DNA from: Bremia lactucae
Lineage: Eukaryota > Oomycota > Peronosporomycetes > Peronosporales > Peronosporaceae
DNA length: 64,000 bases
Assembly: GCF_004359215.1 (NCBI RefSeq)
Contig: NC_090612.1
Location: 3,624,857-3,688,856 of the forward strand
Reading direction: 5' to 3'
In this document: positions 43,877-55,869 of the stretch, one piece after another
Layout of the letters: the number at the start of each line of letters is the position of its first letter
Position numbering within the stretch: position 1 is the stretch's first letter
Position numbers and translations under genes: made by a program
The notes under the pieces: generated by a model
Seen by the model: the letters and a program-made list of their open reading frames with translations, nothing else
What the model was told of the DNA's origin: nothing
Database searches by the model: none

Positions 43877-43919
43877 GGATGGTGTCGTACGCTATGTCAC
43901 ACCTACGCGGTAAGGCCTC

Positions 43920-44480
43920 AGAGTGGGTTTAATCGGCGCTTATGGTGGACGTTAAGGCGTTCCTTACGTGGGCGATGTTTAAGACAAAGATTCGCGCCAT
44001 GTACCAGCCGCCAAACAACGAAGTGTTGCTTCAGGCGCGCTTCTTTGGAGCGCGACAGGCAAAACAATCTCTGCAAGATTATGTGCAAGAGATGCGCTCC
44101 CTGTCGGCGTCCATTACCGTAGGTCCAATTCCGGAGCACATTAAGGTGCCCACGTTTATGAACGGAATGGCATGGCCCATTGCGACAGGCCCTTTTCAGA
44201 AAGGTGCCGTCGACGATGGAAAAGGCAATCCAAATTGCCTTAGTTGAGGAGCAATCCTACAACAGTGCCTCGGCGACAGCTTGGCATAAGCCGTCGGCCG
44301 AGAGGACGGATGCCACTCCCATGGAGTTGGGCAATGCAGACGTTGTCTGTTATAAATGCGGCAAGCGCGGCCATATGTTGGCTCGCTGCTATGCCAGGGC
44401 CCTGCTGGGGCGAAGATGCCCCGCAAGAAGACCCCCTACTCACAAAGCGATAGCAAGAACCAGCGTGCGAGACGCATGAG
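43920..44480 (+). pseudogene. Chromovirus G7 gag, 5'-truncated
   Basis: 43942-44200 reads WAMFKTKIRAMYQPPNNE, FFGARQAKQSLQDYVQEM, PIPEHIKVPTFMNGM, the capsid core of a gypsy gag. A one-base shift near 44200 leads into EKAIQIALVEEQSYN, PMELGNADVVCYKCGKRGHM with LARC, an intact CCHC zinc knuckle (~44345-44390). It differs clearly from the G1-G4 gag family. The N-terminus is missing with the deleted LTR half. Confidence 0.8.
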
Positions 44481-44569
44481 TTCTGCATCGACCACTGAGG
44501 GGTCGGGAAATGCAGGAGCGCAGTAGGGGCGGGATGCCCTTCTGACGCGGACTCTGAAGCTACCCCTAA

Positions 44570-44960
44570 GTTCCGAGTTGTGGAACAAATGGGTAGCACA
44601 GGCCCTGAGGTCTCGAAATCTCGGACCTCAACCCTGCTGGTGTATAGCGCTCAAGCAAGAGGCTATGACCAGGTGATGACCCTTCTAGTGGATTCGGGTG
44701 CATCACAAAATTCTGTTAAACTCCCGGCTCTAAGAAAGACACCGGCACTGTTTCAGTCGCTTTGCCAGAATGGCAAGCGAGAAGAGGTGACCGCTCGTTT
44801 AGCGAACGGCGCGCTCTTTTAGTCTGAGGGGGTTCAGGTAGAACTCGCCTTCAGCTTTAGTGACTTCTCTTGTAAAAAGAGTTCACCGTGCTAGGATGGA
44901 GAGTCGGTATGACCTCATCCTAGGCATGCCATTGTTGGCAAAACACCAACCATAGATAGG
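44570..44960 (+). pseudogene. Chromovirus G7 protease
   Basis: STLLVYSAQARGYDQVMTLL then VDSGASQNSVKLPAL gives an active-site D-S-G, unlike the D-C-G of the other gypsy family here. VTARLANGALF is followed by a TAG (44820-44822). Downstream, after a frameshift, SRYDLILGMPLLAKHQP is the usual retropepsin end. The following ~550 bp linker to RT is broken by stops and shows no domain. Confidence 0.75.
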
Positions 44961-45509
44961 CTGGCGTACACGCAAAGTTGCGAACTCTACGCAGGACACC
45001 GGAAAAGATGTGCTCCTGCGAGAGGCGTCTGCAACTGATGTCGTATTGAAAACAGAGGGTGCGTTGACGGGATGCCAAACGTCACCAATTTCTACCCAGC
45101 TTGTAGAGACTGGGGGTAGTGAATAGGACTATGAGAAGTAGCCATGCGTCCATATGCCCTGCACAGAGCCAAGAGCCTGTGGCAGTAGACGGCGAGCTGA
45201 CAGGGAGTCCTGCGTCGCTTGAACCGGCACAGTGCCTAGAGCCTGGTGCGGTTGGAAAGGGGCGTTAGCCAGAAGAGCAACGGCACCCGCTTCCCAGTCA
45301 AAGGTCTGGTGACTCGATGAACGAGAACCCGACAGATTAGGACGATCAAAGGCACGTCTTAACGAGTGACCTTTGGATCAGTCTCTAATAAAGAGGACGG
45401 GCCTTCGAACGAGGTGTTCGAGGCCGTCAAAGACGAAATTGTGGAGGCATCCTCAGTTGAGGTGCTCCGGCAAGTCTTTAAATCTGCCAAGGAGATAGTA
45501 AATCTACCG

Positions 45510-47180
45510 GACATGTCGTGGGATCTGTTTCTGCCAAATTGAAGGAAGGACATATCCACGAAATAGTCGCACTAATTCCGGGAGAGAACTTGGTGGACTG
45601 TTGCTCGTCGTCCACAATGGACGAGAGCGTCCTAGGATCGGACAAAATGAAACGGTTCGCTGCTCAAGGCTGGGATGTCTTGAGAGACAGTCCATTCTTT
45701 GAGGTTCTGTGGAAACATCGCGATGTGTTCCCAGAAGAAGTGCCGAGCCACCTACCAGCAGATAGGGGCATCGGGCATGAGATAGACCTCGAACCTGGCA
45801 CCAAGTATTGTGTGACCAGGCAATGGCCGTTGCCGAAAGAACAAGTCGATCATATCGATAAGTTCTTTGACAAGCGAGCCAAGTCGGGACATGTGCGTGA
45901 GAGCAATCGCCTCACTGCAGAGTGACCTTTTGTGTGTGTAAAGCCACAGGTGGATGGCGCGTGGTTCATGCTTACAATAAGCTGAACACGTCGACCATAG
46001 CGGCGCAAACGCCAATCCCGCGGAGAGATGTCTTGTTGAATTCCATGGGAAAGTCAACAATCTTTTCCGCGTTCGATTGAAGGAAGGCTACTATCAGGTA
46101 CTCATGAGAGAGTCCGATGTAGCCAAAATGGCAGTAAGCACCCCAAGCGGTTTGCTTTGGGAGTGGCTTGTGATGCCCCAAAGATTGAAAACGCACTAGC
46201 GACATTCAACCGAGTGGTGGCTCTCGTGATGCGTCAGCACCGTGCCTACGTGCCCCATTACTTTGACGATGTATTCGTGCATAGTAGGGCCGAGGACGGG
46301 CTGAGCGCAATAGAGTTGCACAAGCGTCATTTAGACGCTGTGTTGCAGACATTGAAGGACGCCCAATTGTAAGTCAACTTGCAAAGTGCGTCATAGGGGT
46401 CCCTGAGATACCTGTGCTGGGCTGCATCGTAGGTACTCAAGGTATACGAGTAGACCCAGACAAGGTGAAATTGGTAAAGGAATGGCCAATACCACGGCAT
46501 GTGAAGGATTTGCGCCAATTCCTAGGGCTCGCTAATTACTTGCACAATATAGCAAGAATAATGCTGAGCAAACTAAACCAGTATCCGACCTCTTTGGAAA
46601 TGACGCAGAATGGGTTTGATTACAAGAACAAGATGATGCGCTCACATCAGTGAAGTAATTTCTTGTAGAGGAACCGGTCTTGGCATTGCCAGACGCAGAT
46701 AAGCCCGTTAGCGTCGTCTGCGATGCAAGTAATTTTGCAATCGGCAGCACGCTCATGCGGAAGGATGACGACGGCGGTGACCGCGTCATCTCTTATCAGT
46801 TTCGGCTTTTAAAAGCTGCGAAACTGAATAACCCCGTGCATGACAAAGAGCTACTTTCAATAAGGTATGCTCTTAACAAGTTTTGTGTGCACCTATTGGG
46901 CACCGAACCATTTGTGGCTTATACGGATCACGCATCACTGCGGACCACAATAAACTCGCCACACCTTTCGCCTAGAATGGCAAGATGGCTTACATTCTTC
47001 TCTGTATTAATTTCAAAGTTGAATACAAGCCGGGTGAGTCGAATGTCTTGGCTGACACTTTATCGCGTAGAACAGACTTCGAGGTAAGACACCAGGAAAG
47101 TGTGTCTAGCGCTAAACACACAAAAATTTACGCCGTTAACGTTGGCAGCATACCACGTGACGAGCTCATTAACCTCTGAA
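45510..47180 (+). pseudogene. Chromovirus G7 reverse transcriptase and RNase H
   Basis: The RT start at 45518-45925 reads MDESVLGSDKMKRF, FFEVLWKHRDVFPEEVP, YCVTRQWPLPKEQVDHI. After a stop and frameshifts the palm at 46157-46372 has NRVVALVMRQHRAYV and the intact catalytic box YFDDVFVHSRAED; MLGCIVGTQGIRVDPDKV and LRQFLGLANYLHN (46414-46570) follow. RNase H at 46680-46990 shows SVVCDASNFAIGSTLM, VHDKELLSIRYALNKF and AYTDHASLRTTI, then VEYKPGESNVLADTLSRR. About six lesions; the catalytic Asp pair and the RNase H D/E/D residues are still present. Confidence 0.85.
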
Positions 47181-47349
47181 ATAAAAAAGAGAGCTACAGT
47201 CAGGACGACCATTGTCGCCTGCTGTTGGATCACTTTGTGGACGAAAGGTAATCTTTACGTCGCACCCGAAAGCTAAGCTAAATCGCTTTTAGCTACAGCG
47301 ATAGCCTGTTATGGCATCTGCTGCCACCTTGTGATCTCTTAAAAATCTA

Positions 47350-49214
47350 TTTGTGTCATGACAGATCTCAAGCTGATGATCCTTCACGAGCTCCATGATG
47401 CGCTGTCTAATGAACATCTAGGCCGTAAAAGACATTCTTACGAGTGTCCGAGGAATTTTGGTGGCCACACCTATATAGATGGGTGGCAAACTATATTTGC
47501 TCTTGCGAACAGTGTCACCGGAATAAGCCTGCACCGTCCAGCCGTGCACCACTGAAGCCGCTACAATTCCAACCAACTGTTGGAAGTCAGTAAGTCTGGA
47601 CTTCATGTGTGGCATGCCGCTCGATCATAATGGTCGGACGGGGCTCGTCGTCTTTGTAGAAAGACTGTACAAAATAGTGCATTTAGGACCATGTAAAACA
47701 TCGATCACAGGCAAGGAGGCAGCTCTCTTGTTCTTGGATCATGTTTGCCGACTACACGGGATACCCGAGTCCATAGTATCGGACCGGGATCCACGTTTTA
47801 CGTCTGGTTTTTGGCGACATGTGTTCGAGCTGCTAGGTAGCAAGCTCCACATGTCGACCGCAGATCATCCCGAGACCGATGGCCAAACAGAACGTGCTAA
47901 CCGGGTCGTAGCGGATGTCTTACGCACTATAAAAGAATGGAGCAAGCAATTGCCCTTTGTGAAGTTCGCTATAAATAACAGTGTCCACGCCAGTACGGGT
48001 GAGACACCGTTTTATATTAACGGACTGCGCCATCCACGTACGCCAGTCTCGTTTTGCGCAGCCTGAGTCTTAGTGGCGGACGGCCCCTCACTATGCTCGG
48101 TGCGAGAGGGACATAGTTTTGTCAATATGACGATGACCCGCAAGGTATGATCTCAACCACAGAAACTTGCCCTAGTGACTCTGCCAGTTTAGCATTGGTC
48201 AATTAGACTACGTCCTGTGACCGACCTCTCGGCGGTGTCATAGGCGAGTTTTATGCTAAAAGCGTGAGTGAGGTTCAACGCTTGTGGATGAGCGATTAGC
48301 CATCACATGAAAAGTCCGTGACGCTATGGCAAGCGCAAAGGACAAGCAAAAAGAATATGCGGACTGAAATGGTCGCAAAAATAATGAACGCTTTAGTCTG
48401 GGTAAAAAGGTACTATAAAGTACTGCTACCCTATCTTAAAATGCAATTTCTGTACTACCTGGAAGTGCTACAAAGTTGTTGCCGCGTTTCATTGGGCCCT
48501 TTACGGTGGTAGAAGAGGTTAAAGACTTATATTATAGGCTCATTCTTCCCCCATATATAAAGACGCGCCCCAAATTTTACGCTGGTAGTCTGAAACGGTA
48601 TGTAGACCCAAATGGGGTCACATACTTCCATCGTCTAAGGAGACTGATGGTGACGCCGACTGTGAGTCGAGCGTCGTTCGGGTGAGGGGACGATGAAGGT
48701 GAAAAACTTTCTACCGATTGACTACTCTTACCACGAACAGGACTCGGAGAGCGAGGCACATCACGCGATTAACGCGGATCCCTCAGCATAATCGTCTCCA
48801 GAAGGTCCAAGCGAGTTCTCAGGCGCTCATAACCCTGACGAGCCTTTGCTCGGACATCATAAAGATCCAAGGTCAGTCGCGAGACTTGACCCTCGAGATC
48901 CACAATACGTTGTTCAGTAGCCCTTAACGCCTGTAACTGAACGGACGAGGGTAATGCATCCGCGAGTAGGCGGGCGAGATCACCACTCCTATTGGGCGCC
49001 GCCTGCACTGATGGATGCGGATGGGAATCAACAATTTCGTGTTGGAAGGTTGCTTGCCCATTGCTCCGTGAGGCAAAGGTATCAGATACTCGTCCAATGG
49101 AAAGGTTACCCGAAGAGTTTCAGCTCTTGGGAACTGATCGATATCCTACGTATTGATGTACCCGGCTTGGTGTCTGCCTATGAAAAGGAGCACCTGTTGA
49201 GGCCTCTTCGCTAG
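47350..49214 (+). pseudogene. Chromovirus G7 integrase and chromodomain
   Basis: A decayed HHCC zinc domain (47376-47540) is followed by an open core at 47605-48062: GMPLDHNGRTGLVVFVERLY, IVSDRDPRFTSGFWRHVF, STADHPETDGQTERANRVV, INNSVHASTGETPFYI. The catalytic D-D-E is partly altered (VFVERL for VFVDRL). After ~400 bp of broken sequence the C-terminal domain is at 48476-48685 (LPRFIGPFTVVEEVKDLYYRL, FYAGSLKRYVDP). The chromodomain at 49010-49214 reads FRVGRLLAHCSVRQRYQILV, QWKGYPKSFSSWELI. The ~300-bp linker is antisense to a coiled-coil frame. Confidence 0.85.
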
Positions 49215-50151
49215 CCTAAATGGACTAGCAGAAGTAGCGTTGAGAGAAGAAACAGGGGGTACAGTACCGCCCATGATTTCTTTCACACGCAAGCGGGCAA
49301 AATTTATTTGGTGCGACCGCGTTCACCGCATCGGAATGCGGCGCGTGAATAGCGCCTCGTATTGGTCGGGCGTATCATTTGAACGCAACACGACCGGGAT
49401 CGGGAAAATACACCCAAGTGTTTTTTTCCTGACCCTTCGATAATTTAAAGATGCTAAAATGATTATGAGCGTCTAGAAGAGCGCGCTTTAGAAGCAACGC
49501 TCTTGGTCCGTTTAAACGAGGTTATTTAGATGGAGGGGGCATCGGTGATATACTACCCGTCTCATAGCCACTTTTAAAACGTCTGGCTCGTGACACCGAC
49601 TGAGCACGTTCTCGTGTCGTCGGCGAAGCTTTAGACTCTGAATCCTCTATGTCAGAACCATTATGGATAGTGGTCTGAACATAAGGCGTTGTGGTTTTAC
49701 TTAACGAAGAAGCAGCTGCGCCTTTATGGACAGCGCTCTCATTAATGGTCGCTGCGCTATATAGCGTAGACGACGAGACAGCATTCGTAAATGTTGCTGT
49801 CTTCATGTTGTGAGCCATGAGAGAAGGTTGGATGTGCAATAATGCGCCATCATCCTTCCTCATGAGCTCGTCGTCCGCATCACTATTATGAGGTGACGGC
49901 AACGGTGTCGACTCATTGTAGTCGACAATGAGCGACGGATCAACATCCTCACTGTTAAAGTGGGATGGATCCTTCAGCCCTGTTAACGCGACAGCAACAG
50001 TAGCTGTCGGCGTTTCGACTAAGGCGTTGGACGGTGCCGGCGTATTAATGCGGCGCGTGCGCTTAGTGCGAGGTTGAGTGGGCGTTTTCGCAGACGACCC
50101 ACTATTGCGGCCCCTTTTCGGTGGCATCTCCGGCGCCGTGTATGAAAACAC
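48769..50151 (-). pseudogene. Antisense ORF region of chromovirus G7
   Basis: The best-preserved antisense N-terminus of the four. It is open from 50151 to 49522 (209 codons; an in-frame ATG at 50127 gives MPPKRGRNSGSS). It is Ser/Thr/Pro-rich with two basic nuclear-signal-like clusters (KRGR, RTKRTRR) near the start and a Ser/Glu/Asp-rich end. After a stop, 49470-49240 holds SNDTPDQYEALFTRRIPMR in broken frames. The coiled coil is open at 49008-48769 (LRATEQRIVDLEGQVSRLTL). The whole region lies between the 3' LTR and the integrase C-terminus, antisense to both the chromodomain and its linker. No known domain; role unknown. Confidence 0.6.
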
Positions 50152-50258
50152 AGGTTGATAAAGTAAATGAGAGAACTAGCGGCGTGTTAAGTAGATTGAA
50201 GTGCCTCCTTCCTCTTTGACAAATATTAAATGTAATTTCGTTCTTAAAGGTGGGATGG

Positions 50259-50790
50259 TGTAACGGGCTAAAGTCGCCCTAATGTTACACAGTCCCCGTT
50301 TAGTACACTTGGTGTACTTAAGGAGATGGTCAATTACTTAAATAAAGTAATTAGACCCACCACTCGGGTGTGATTCACATTTGTGACCAACCCATGTGTA
50401 TGTGATGCACATAGGTGCATTCACATTAGAAGGGATGACGGCTAGCGTAATCCGTTCCGCGAGGTATCTTGAAAGATACGCTCGCAATACATATTGGTGT
50501 TATCGACAGAGATGACATTTTTGATTGGTAAAAAAGGTATTTATATTTGATGCGATTGAATATAAATCGGTCTGAAAAATACTTTCTACTTCGTAAGTGC
50601 GCACAAGGAGCCGGATTGTTGCTCCCGTGACGACACTTTACTAGAGTACTTAATGCGTTGGGTGAGGCCGCTAAGGTGCCCTCCACAACTACCTCACTGC
50701 ACGCAAGACAAGACGGTCTAACCGCTTCCTCGCTGTGCTAGGGTGTGTTTCTAAGTAGAGCTTGGCCGGATTAAGACGTGCCCGCCTACA
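50259..50790 (+). repeat. 3' LTR of chromovirus G7, complete
   Basis: A 532-bp LTR (TGTAACGGGCTAAAGTCGCC...ACGTGCCCGCCTACA) is preceded by a purine-rich AAAGGTGGGATGG primer. The adjacent GAAGG (50791-50795) repeats the left-flank target sequence. Related scraps are at 12934-12991 and 18125-18231. Confidence 0.92.
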
Positions 50791-50795
50791 GAAGG

Positions 50796-51195
50796 CTTAA
50801 GGTAGCTAAGGGTCTTTAGTTAGCCACCGGTAATTCAACGGATTTAGAATTAGGAAAAGTGACCTGTATTAATATAATTAGTTTCCTTAGTAACGATTTT
50901 CTATCTACCACTGAAGTTATCATAATAATATCTAACCAAGTATGGCGTCTCCTTGCGCACCGCACAATCGTGACTTGAAACGATTGGCGGTGTTGATTTT
51001 GGCTTAAATCAATCAATTAATAGAGCTAAGGTCTTATTGCATCAATAATACTAAACTTTGGTATTACTGAACTTATCTAAGGCAAAATTCATTAACATAA
51101 TATTTTTGCACTTCTTTACTTATTTTCTCTCATGAGAAATAATATTTATTATTTCTCTTACAGGATATGATACTTATGTGACGAAACGCCCAAAA
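50796..51195 (-). repeat. Proximal piece of the G4 3' LTR
   Basis: The segment aligns with 58580-58948 (AGCTAAGGGTCTTTAG, GTATTAATATAATTAGTT, GCACCGCACAATCGTG, TCTTATTGCATCAATAATAC). Together with 43563-43668 it reconstitutes one LTR split by G7. The end near the antisense ORF is approximate. Confidence 0.82.
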
Positions 51196-51389
51196 TCAAA
51201 AGCCACCATAGTGATTGATGTAGGGTGACAGGAAAGATTATTAAGTCCTTTCCTGTAATTAGCATTACTGGTTTTACTAAAATACCGATTTTGTTTGCAT
51301 TATTATTTTATTCAAAATATGATTTTATTCGCATTTTAATTTTAATCAAATTACCTATTTTATTTGAATTTTTGACGACCAGAATCAAG

Positions 51390-53250
51390 ATGACGACAAA
51401 TAAGTCTGTGCGCGTGGGCCGCGAGGCCGCTAAGCTGGCAGCTGCACGGATCAGTGTAGCTGTCAGTAAGGCAAATGTTTTACAAGACGCTAATGCGTCT
51501 ACTGCGAGGGGTATGTTACCTCCTACTCCCATTGGAGGTGACTGCGGTATGTCGTCTGTTGATGACATTGCAGACAACGGGGGCAAGGCATTTGCTACAC
51601 CAATTGTGGGTGACTGGTCCAAATCACCTGCGTCGCCCGACTCAGTGGCGACTGAGAAGGCCGCCGGATCACCCGGGGCCGAGTCCTATGAGCCTTTGAA
51701 TTCTTTTGTGACCACCAAAGAGGTGATGACGAGGTTGTTTAACTCGTCGAACCTTTTCGATGGGAGTCATCGTCAGATGACTGCAAGGGCGATGACCGCT
51801 CTGGTGACAATAATTTGGATCACCAGGAACTACGTGGTCGCGCTGGTGGGGCTAGTTTGCATCACTAGAGAGGAAGTGAATCTAGGATCGCTCCCAGGAC
51901 CAGGTTAACTTTAACATGAGCCAAAGGAGAGGGACCGCAATACGCTGCGGTGCGCTTCTTAAAGGAGGCCTGGTTGCCCTTTAAGAGAAACCTCATTAGT
52001 TGGTCTGGTATGACCAACGATCAATATCGTATCCCGTCATACGACTCACCCAGGCTTCAAAAGCCTGGTGACGATGAAATTGACTTCTTTATCGATGACT
52101 TTCGGCATCAGTGGTACACTTGCAAACGGGTTAAGGATTTCAAACCTTTGTTCCAAGCTTGGACAGAATTTGTACAGAATGTACAAAACATAGGCCGTAA
52201 GGTCTGGCTTGACAAGCTAAACGGTTTCCGTGAACGGTTCGAGAAACGGACCGTAGTCGGTGCACGCTATAAGAAGCACCGTTTGTCTAGAGAGGCAGGT
52301 ATTCCTTGCCTCTCGTGGGAGGACTCATGCCCATGCTTTATAAGGGTGCAGGTCATGCTCTAAATGAGGCATGTCCCCTCCAAAATCTCCATTGGATGAC
52401 TTTCATCTCTTACGAGATGCGTCAAGGGATTGAGAGCCTTCAAAACTTTACTAGCGCGGGAAGCGCTCGTTCTCCCTTGGACCTCCTGCCGAGGAGGATG
52501 GATCGCGTTGTACTGCAAGAGGAGACCCGGAACGTCAAAACATCAGTTGGGAGCGAGGGTTCCCAACTATCATGCGAGGGTAAATACCCTCGTTAAAGAA
52601 CTAGATAACCCTTTCGAGCCCTCTTTTCCTTACGGTGGTTCAAGAAGCTTTTAACAAGAAAGCGCTTCTCATCACCTGAATCCATCAATGGATGTGGAAA
52701 AGGAGGAAGGATCGGGTTCGCCTCGTTTGACGGGCCCGATTCATCATCGTGATTTGGATCACACCTTCATTATTATTATTATTATTATTATTTGAAAGAA
52801 TCTTGATCATGAGCGATACCGTTGTCGCAAGTTAGCGTTGACGGTCGATAATGTTTCTTGTGACCAGTTGAAAAGTTGTGCGCAGAGTGCGACTGAGCAA
52901 CTGGCGAACGAAAGGACACATCAGTCCCTTCAAAATTGAGCTGTTGACAGCTCCTCAGAAGTTCTCTTCCTTGAAGGAAAGAGTGGATCGTCTGGTTTAA
53001 GAGAATCAGACCCTGTTTCGAGACAATAAGTCTTTGGCTCGAAACCATCAGGCTTTGGCTGATGCCCTTGACCACTCCGGTGTAATCCGGAATCGGAAGA
53101 AGCCTCGTACTGATGGTACGGGCGGAGACGCCCAACCTAAAACGCAGGATGCGTACGCATTCTGTGAGGCAGCTCGATTGTGTATGCATCGCCTTGGCGA
53201 TGTGATACACGAAACGGGCCGATATACCTGGGCAGGAATCACGCTTTAAA
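51390..53250 (+). pseudogene. Antisense ORF region of chromovirus G4
   Basis: It starts MTTNKSVRVGREAAK, Ala-rich, followed by Pro/Ser/Asp-rich sequence (open to 51908). After a frameshift, 51950-52363 is the most conserved block: DDEIDFFIDDFRHQWY, LFQAWTEFVQNVQNIG, VWLDKLNGFRERFEKRT, RLSREAGIPCLSW with CPC, matching G5 at 21900-22080. A broken coiled coil follows at ~52790-53110 (LERILDHER, SLARNHQALADALD), then KKPRTDGTGGD and a stop near 53248. It is antisense to G4's chromodomain and integrase C-terminus. A TTA trinucleotide run (52769-52792) interrupts it. Confidence 0.6.
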
Positions 53251-55860
53251 TAGAAGTCATAAATTATTAAAATGGGACCTTGACCTTTAAATTTTAGCCT
53301 TGGCAAGGTTAAACTCTACCACTTCAATTTCTTCTTTTGATAAATTAACCGAATTCTTATTTATTACTGCCTATATTCGTCACTACGCGCTTTGGTAAAT
53401 TTACCATAGACAGTAGGACTAGGTCATTTCCATTGAATGAAAGCACATTTCTCTTCCATTTTTGGCAGAGTTCCATTTCTGCCGGTCGACCGCATCAGCG
53501 ATGAAATCCTGTACGAAACGGATCACTGCTTCTCTAGCCAGCAGGAAATCATCTGCTGCCTCGATTTTATTTTTGTTTTTCAGTGCGGCTGGCCGCTTTG
53601 CGGAGAATTTAATCTCTTCATTATTGAGAGTATTATCGTTCTCATTAATAGTCTTTTTTTCGATTCTAAGTCTTACAGCATCGTTGTCTACTTTAATTTA
53701 GTGAAATCAACATTGGTTTCCTTCGCATTGACCCTTAGGGCTAATGCATGATGAGCAAGAGCTAAAAGGTTCTTTGCTCGAGCGAGCCCCCTCTATATAA
53801 GAGTTACTTTCATACAGGGTAGGTATATGTGGGTGGCGTAAGCCATTCACGAAAACGGTGTATGCTTTGTAGAGGCATGCACTGAATTGTTGATGGCAAA
53901 GTCTATCATCGGCAAGAACTCGCTCCAGCTCTTAAAAGAGTGAACGTATCCGTGAAGTATCTCTTTAAACATACGGTTTGCACGCTCCATTGACCATCTG
54001 TTTTAGGATGATCACAAGTTTGCATTTTTAACTCTGTTCCAAGTGATTTGAACACTGTTTGTCAAAATTATACCGTGAATCTAGGGTCTCAATCTGAGAC
54101 CAGATCACGGGATAACCCATGGAGTCGAAATAATTTGTCAATAAAGACACGACCACAGCCTTTTATTGTGATTGACTCTGGGACGGCAGCAAGATGTACC
54201 ATCTTGCTAGAACGGTCAACAAAAACAAGAATACGATTTTTCTTTTGAAAGTCTCTGGGGATTTAGAAAGTCGAAGTCCATAAATACAGACTGCCAACAC
54301 TCTGTCGGATCAGGCAGAGGTTGTAAAGGAGCATGGGATGAAGCACTAGGCTTTACCGATTGACAAACTTCGCAAGCACGTGTATTTGCGAACGAACTCA
54401 TACTGGCGTGGCCAGTAGAAGTCGCGACTTATTGTGAGATAAGTCTCCTTGCGTCCACGATGACCACTTATCGGTACATCGTGGTACTCATACATGATGC
54501 GCAATCGCAAATCATTATGGGTAGGGATGACGACACGAGGCGTGTCGCCAGCAATGGCTGTATAATACAATAACCGTTGCGTGTTGTATATCGATCCGTT
54601 GAGGATTGATAAAATTTCTGCAATTCTTTAAAGGGTTGTTAAAAGGATTTTCTTAGGTAATCCACTAACCCTTTAAGAGCCTTATTTTCTTGATAAGCTC
54701 TTCCAACGTTGTCGAGTAATGTCGACGACGGAAAACTGATTGTTGCAACAGTGACCTTATGCTCACTGGTGAGTTTCGCAGCCGGCTCAAGATCAGGTCG
54801 GCGCGAAAGGGCATCAGCGACGACGTTAAGTCTTCCTGGTTTATACTCAACGGAGAAGTTATACTCCGCGAAGAAAGACAACCATCTCGCCATTCTTTGC
54901 GAGACGTGTAGACTGCTTACGGTCGTGCGTAAAGACGCATGGTCCGAGTATACAATGAACGGTCTATCGCCCAAGAGATAGAACCTAACCTTAGCCAGTG
55001 CATATTTCATGGCAAGGAGTTCCTTGTCATACACTCGGTACTCGGAAAAAAATCTTCAACAAAAAAGAAGATGTACCGTCATCTCGGCATTATTTTTGTG
55101 CAGGTACGCTACTTAACCGAGGAACTTCCTAGGTCCCTTCACATCGACTGGGACAGGCCAATCGGTGATCGCCTTGATCTTTTCTGGATACCGGCGTACA
55201 CCGTATTTACCCAAGAAGTGGATATTTGCTGCGAGCGAAATGCCACTTTTTGAGATTTGCATACAACTTGTGCTTACGCATAAGTGTAAGAACCTTTCGG
55301 ACGTGGGTACGATGTTCTCCAAAATCCGACTTTCCGTTTATGGCTCTGATATGAAAGAAGACATCAACAAAATAGCTCAGCGTAAAATCCCGCACCGGCC
55401 TCAACAGATTGGTTACACATCTGTTAATTGTCGCAAGGGCATTACTAAGTCCCTGTGGCATGACTCGCCACTCCCATATCATACCGCTTGGGGTGCTTAC
55501 TGCTGTAAATGGAATATCTTATTTTGATACCTAGTCAGGATCTGACTGTATCCATCCATCAAATCCATCGACGAAAAGATAGTACTCTTTGACATGCCAT
55601 CGTCTTTTCGTGGTTTTCGGCGTTTCAGCCGGTACTGTCGCAGCGTTCAGTTTATTAAATGCATGCTCAATCCGCCTTCCTCCTGTTGCTTTACGCACAC
55701 ACAGAAAGTCGGAGAGCTATGTGGGGAAATTGATTTTCTAACATGGCTCGCTGCTGAGCGTTCGGCAAAGAATTTGTCGATCGCTAGTACTTGTTCATAA
55801 GGCAATGGCCACTGCTTCATGACACAGTATTTTGAACCTGGGATTAGGTCGATTTGTGTC
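52480..55860 (-). pseudogene. Chromovirus G4 RT, RNase H, integrase and chromodomain
   Basis: Read from 55860 down: RT QWPLPYEQVLAID (~55800); 55482-55207 MIWEWRVMPQGLSNALATI and NRCVTNLLRPVRDF, with catalytic box YFVDVFFH (usual YFDDVFVHS, so the first Asp is lost); RNase H and linker 55034-54639 (MYDKELLAMKYALAKV, VYSDHASLRTTV, VEYKPGRLNVVADALSRRPD); integrase zinc domain 54570-54346 (VVIPTHNDLRLRIMYEYHD, GHRGRKETY); damaged core; integrase C-terminus near 53160-53090 (MRTHPAFYVGRLRPYHQYEA); chromodomain trace near 52640-52560 (YLPSHDSWEP). The core integrase is mostly unreadable. Dead element, but domain order is complete. Confidence 0.78.
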
Positions 55861-55869
55861 GAGTGGCTT

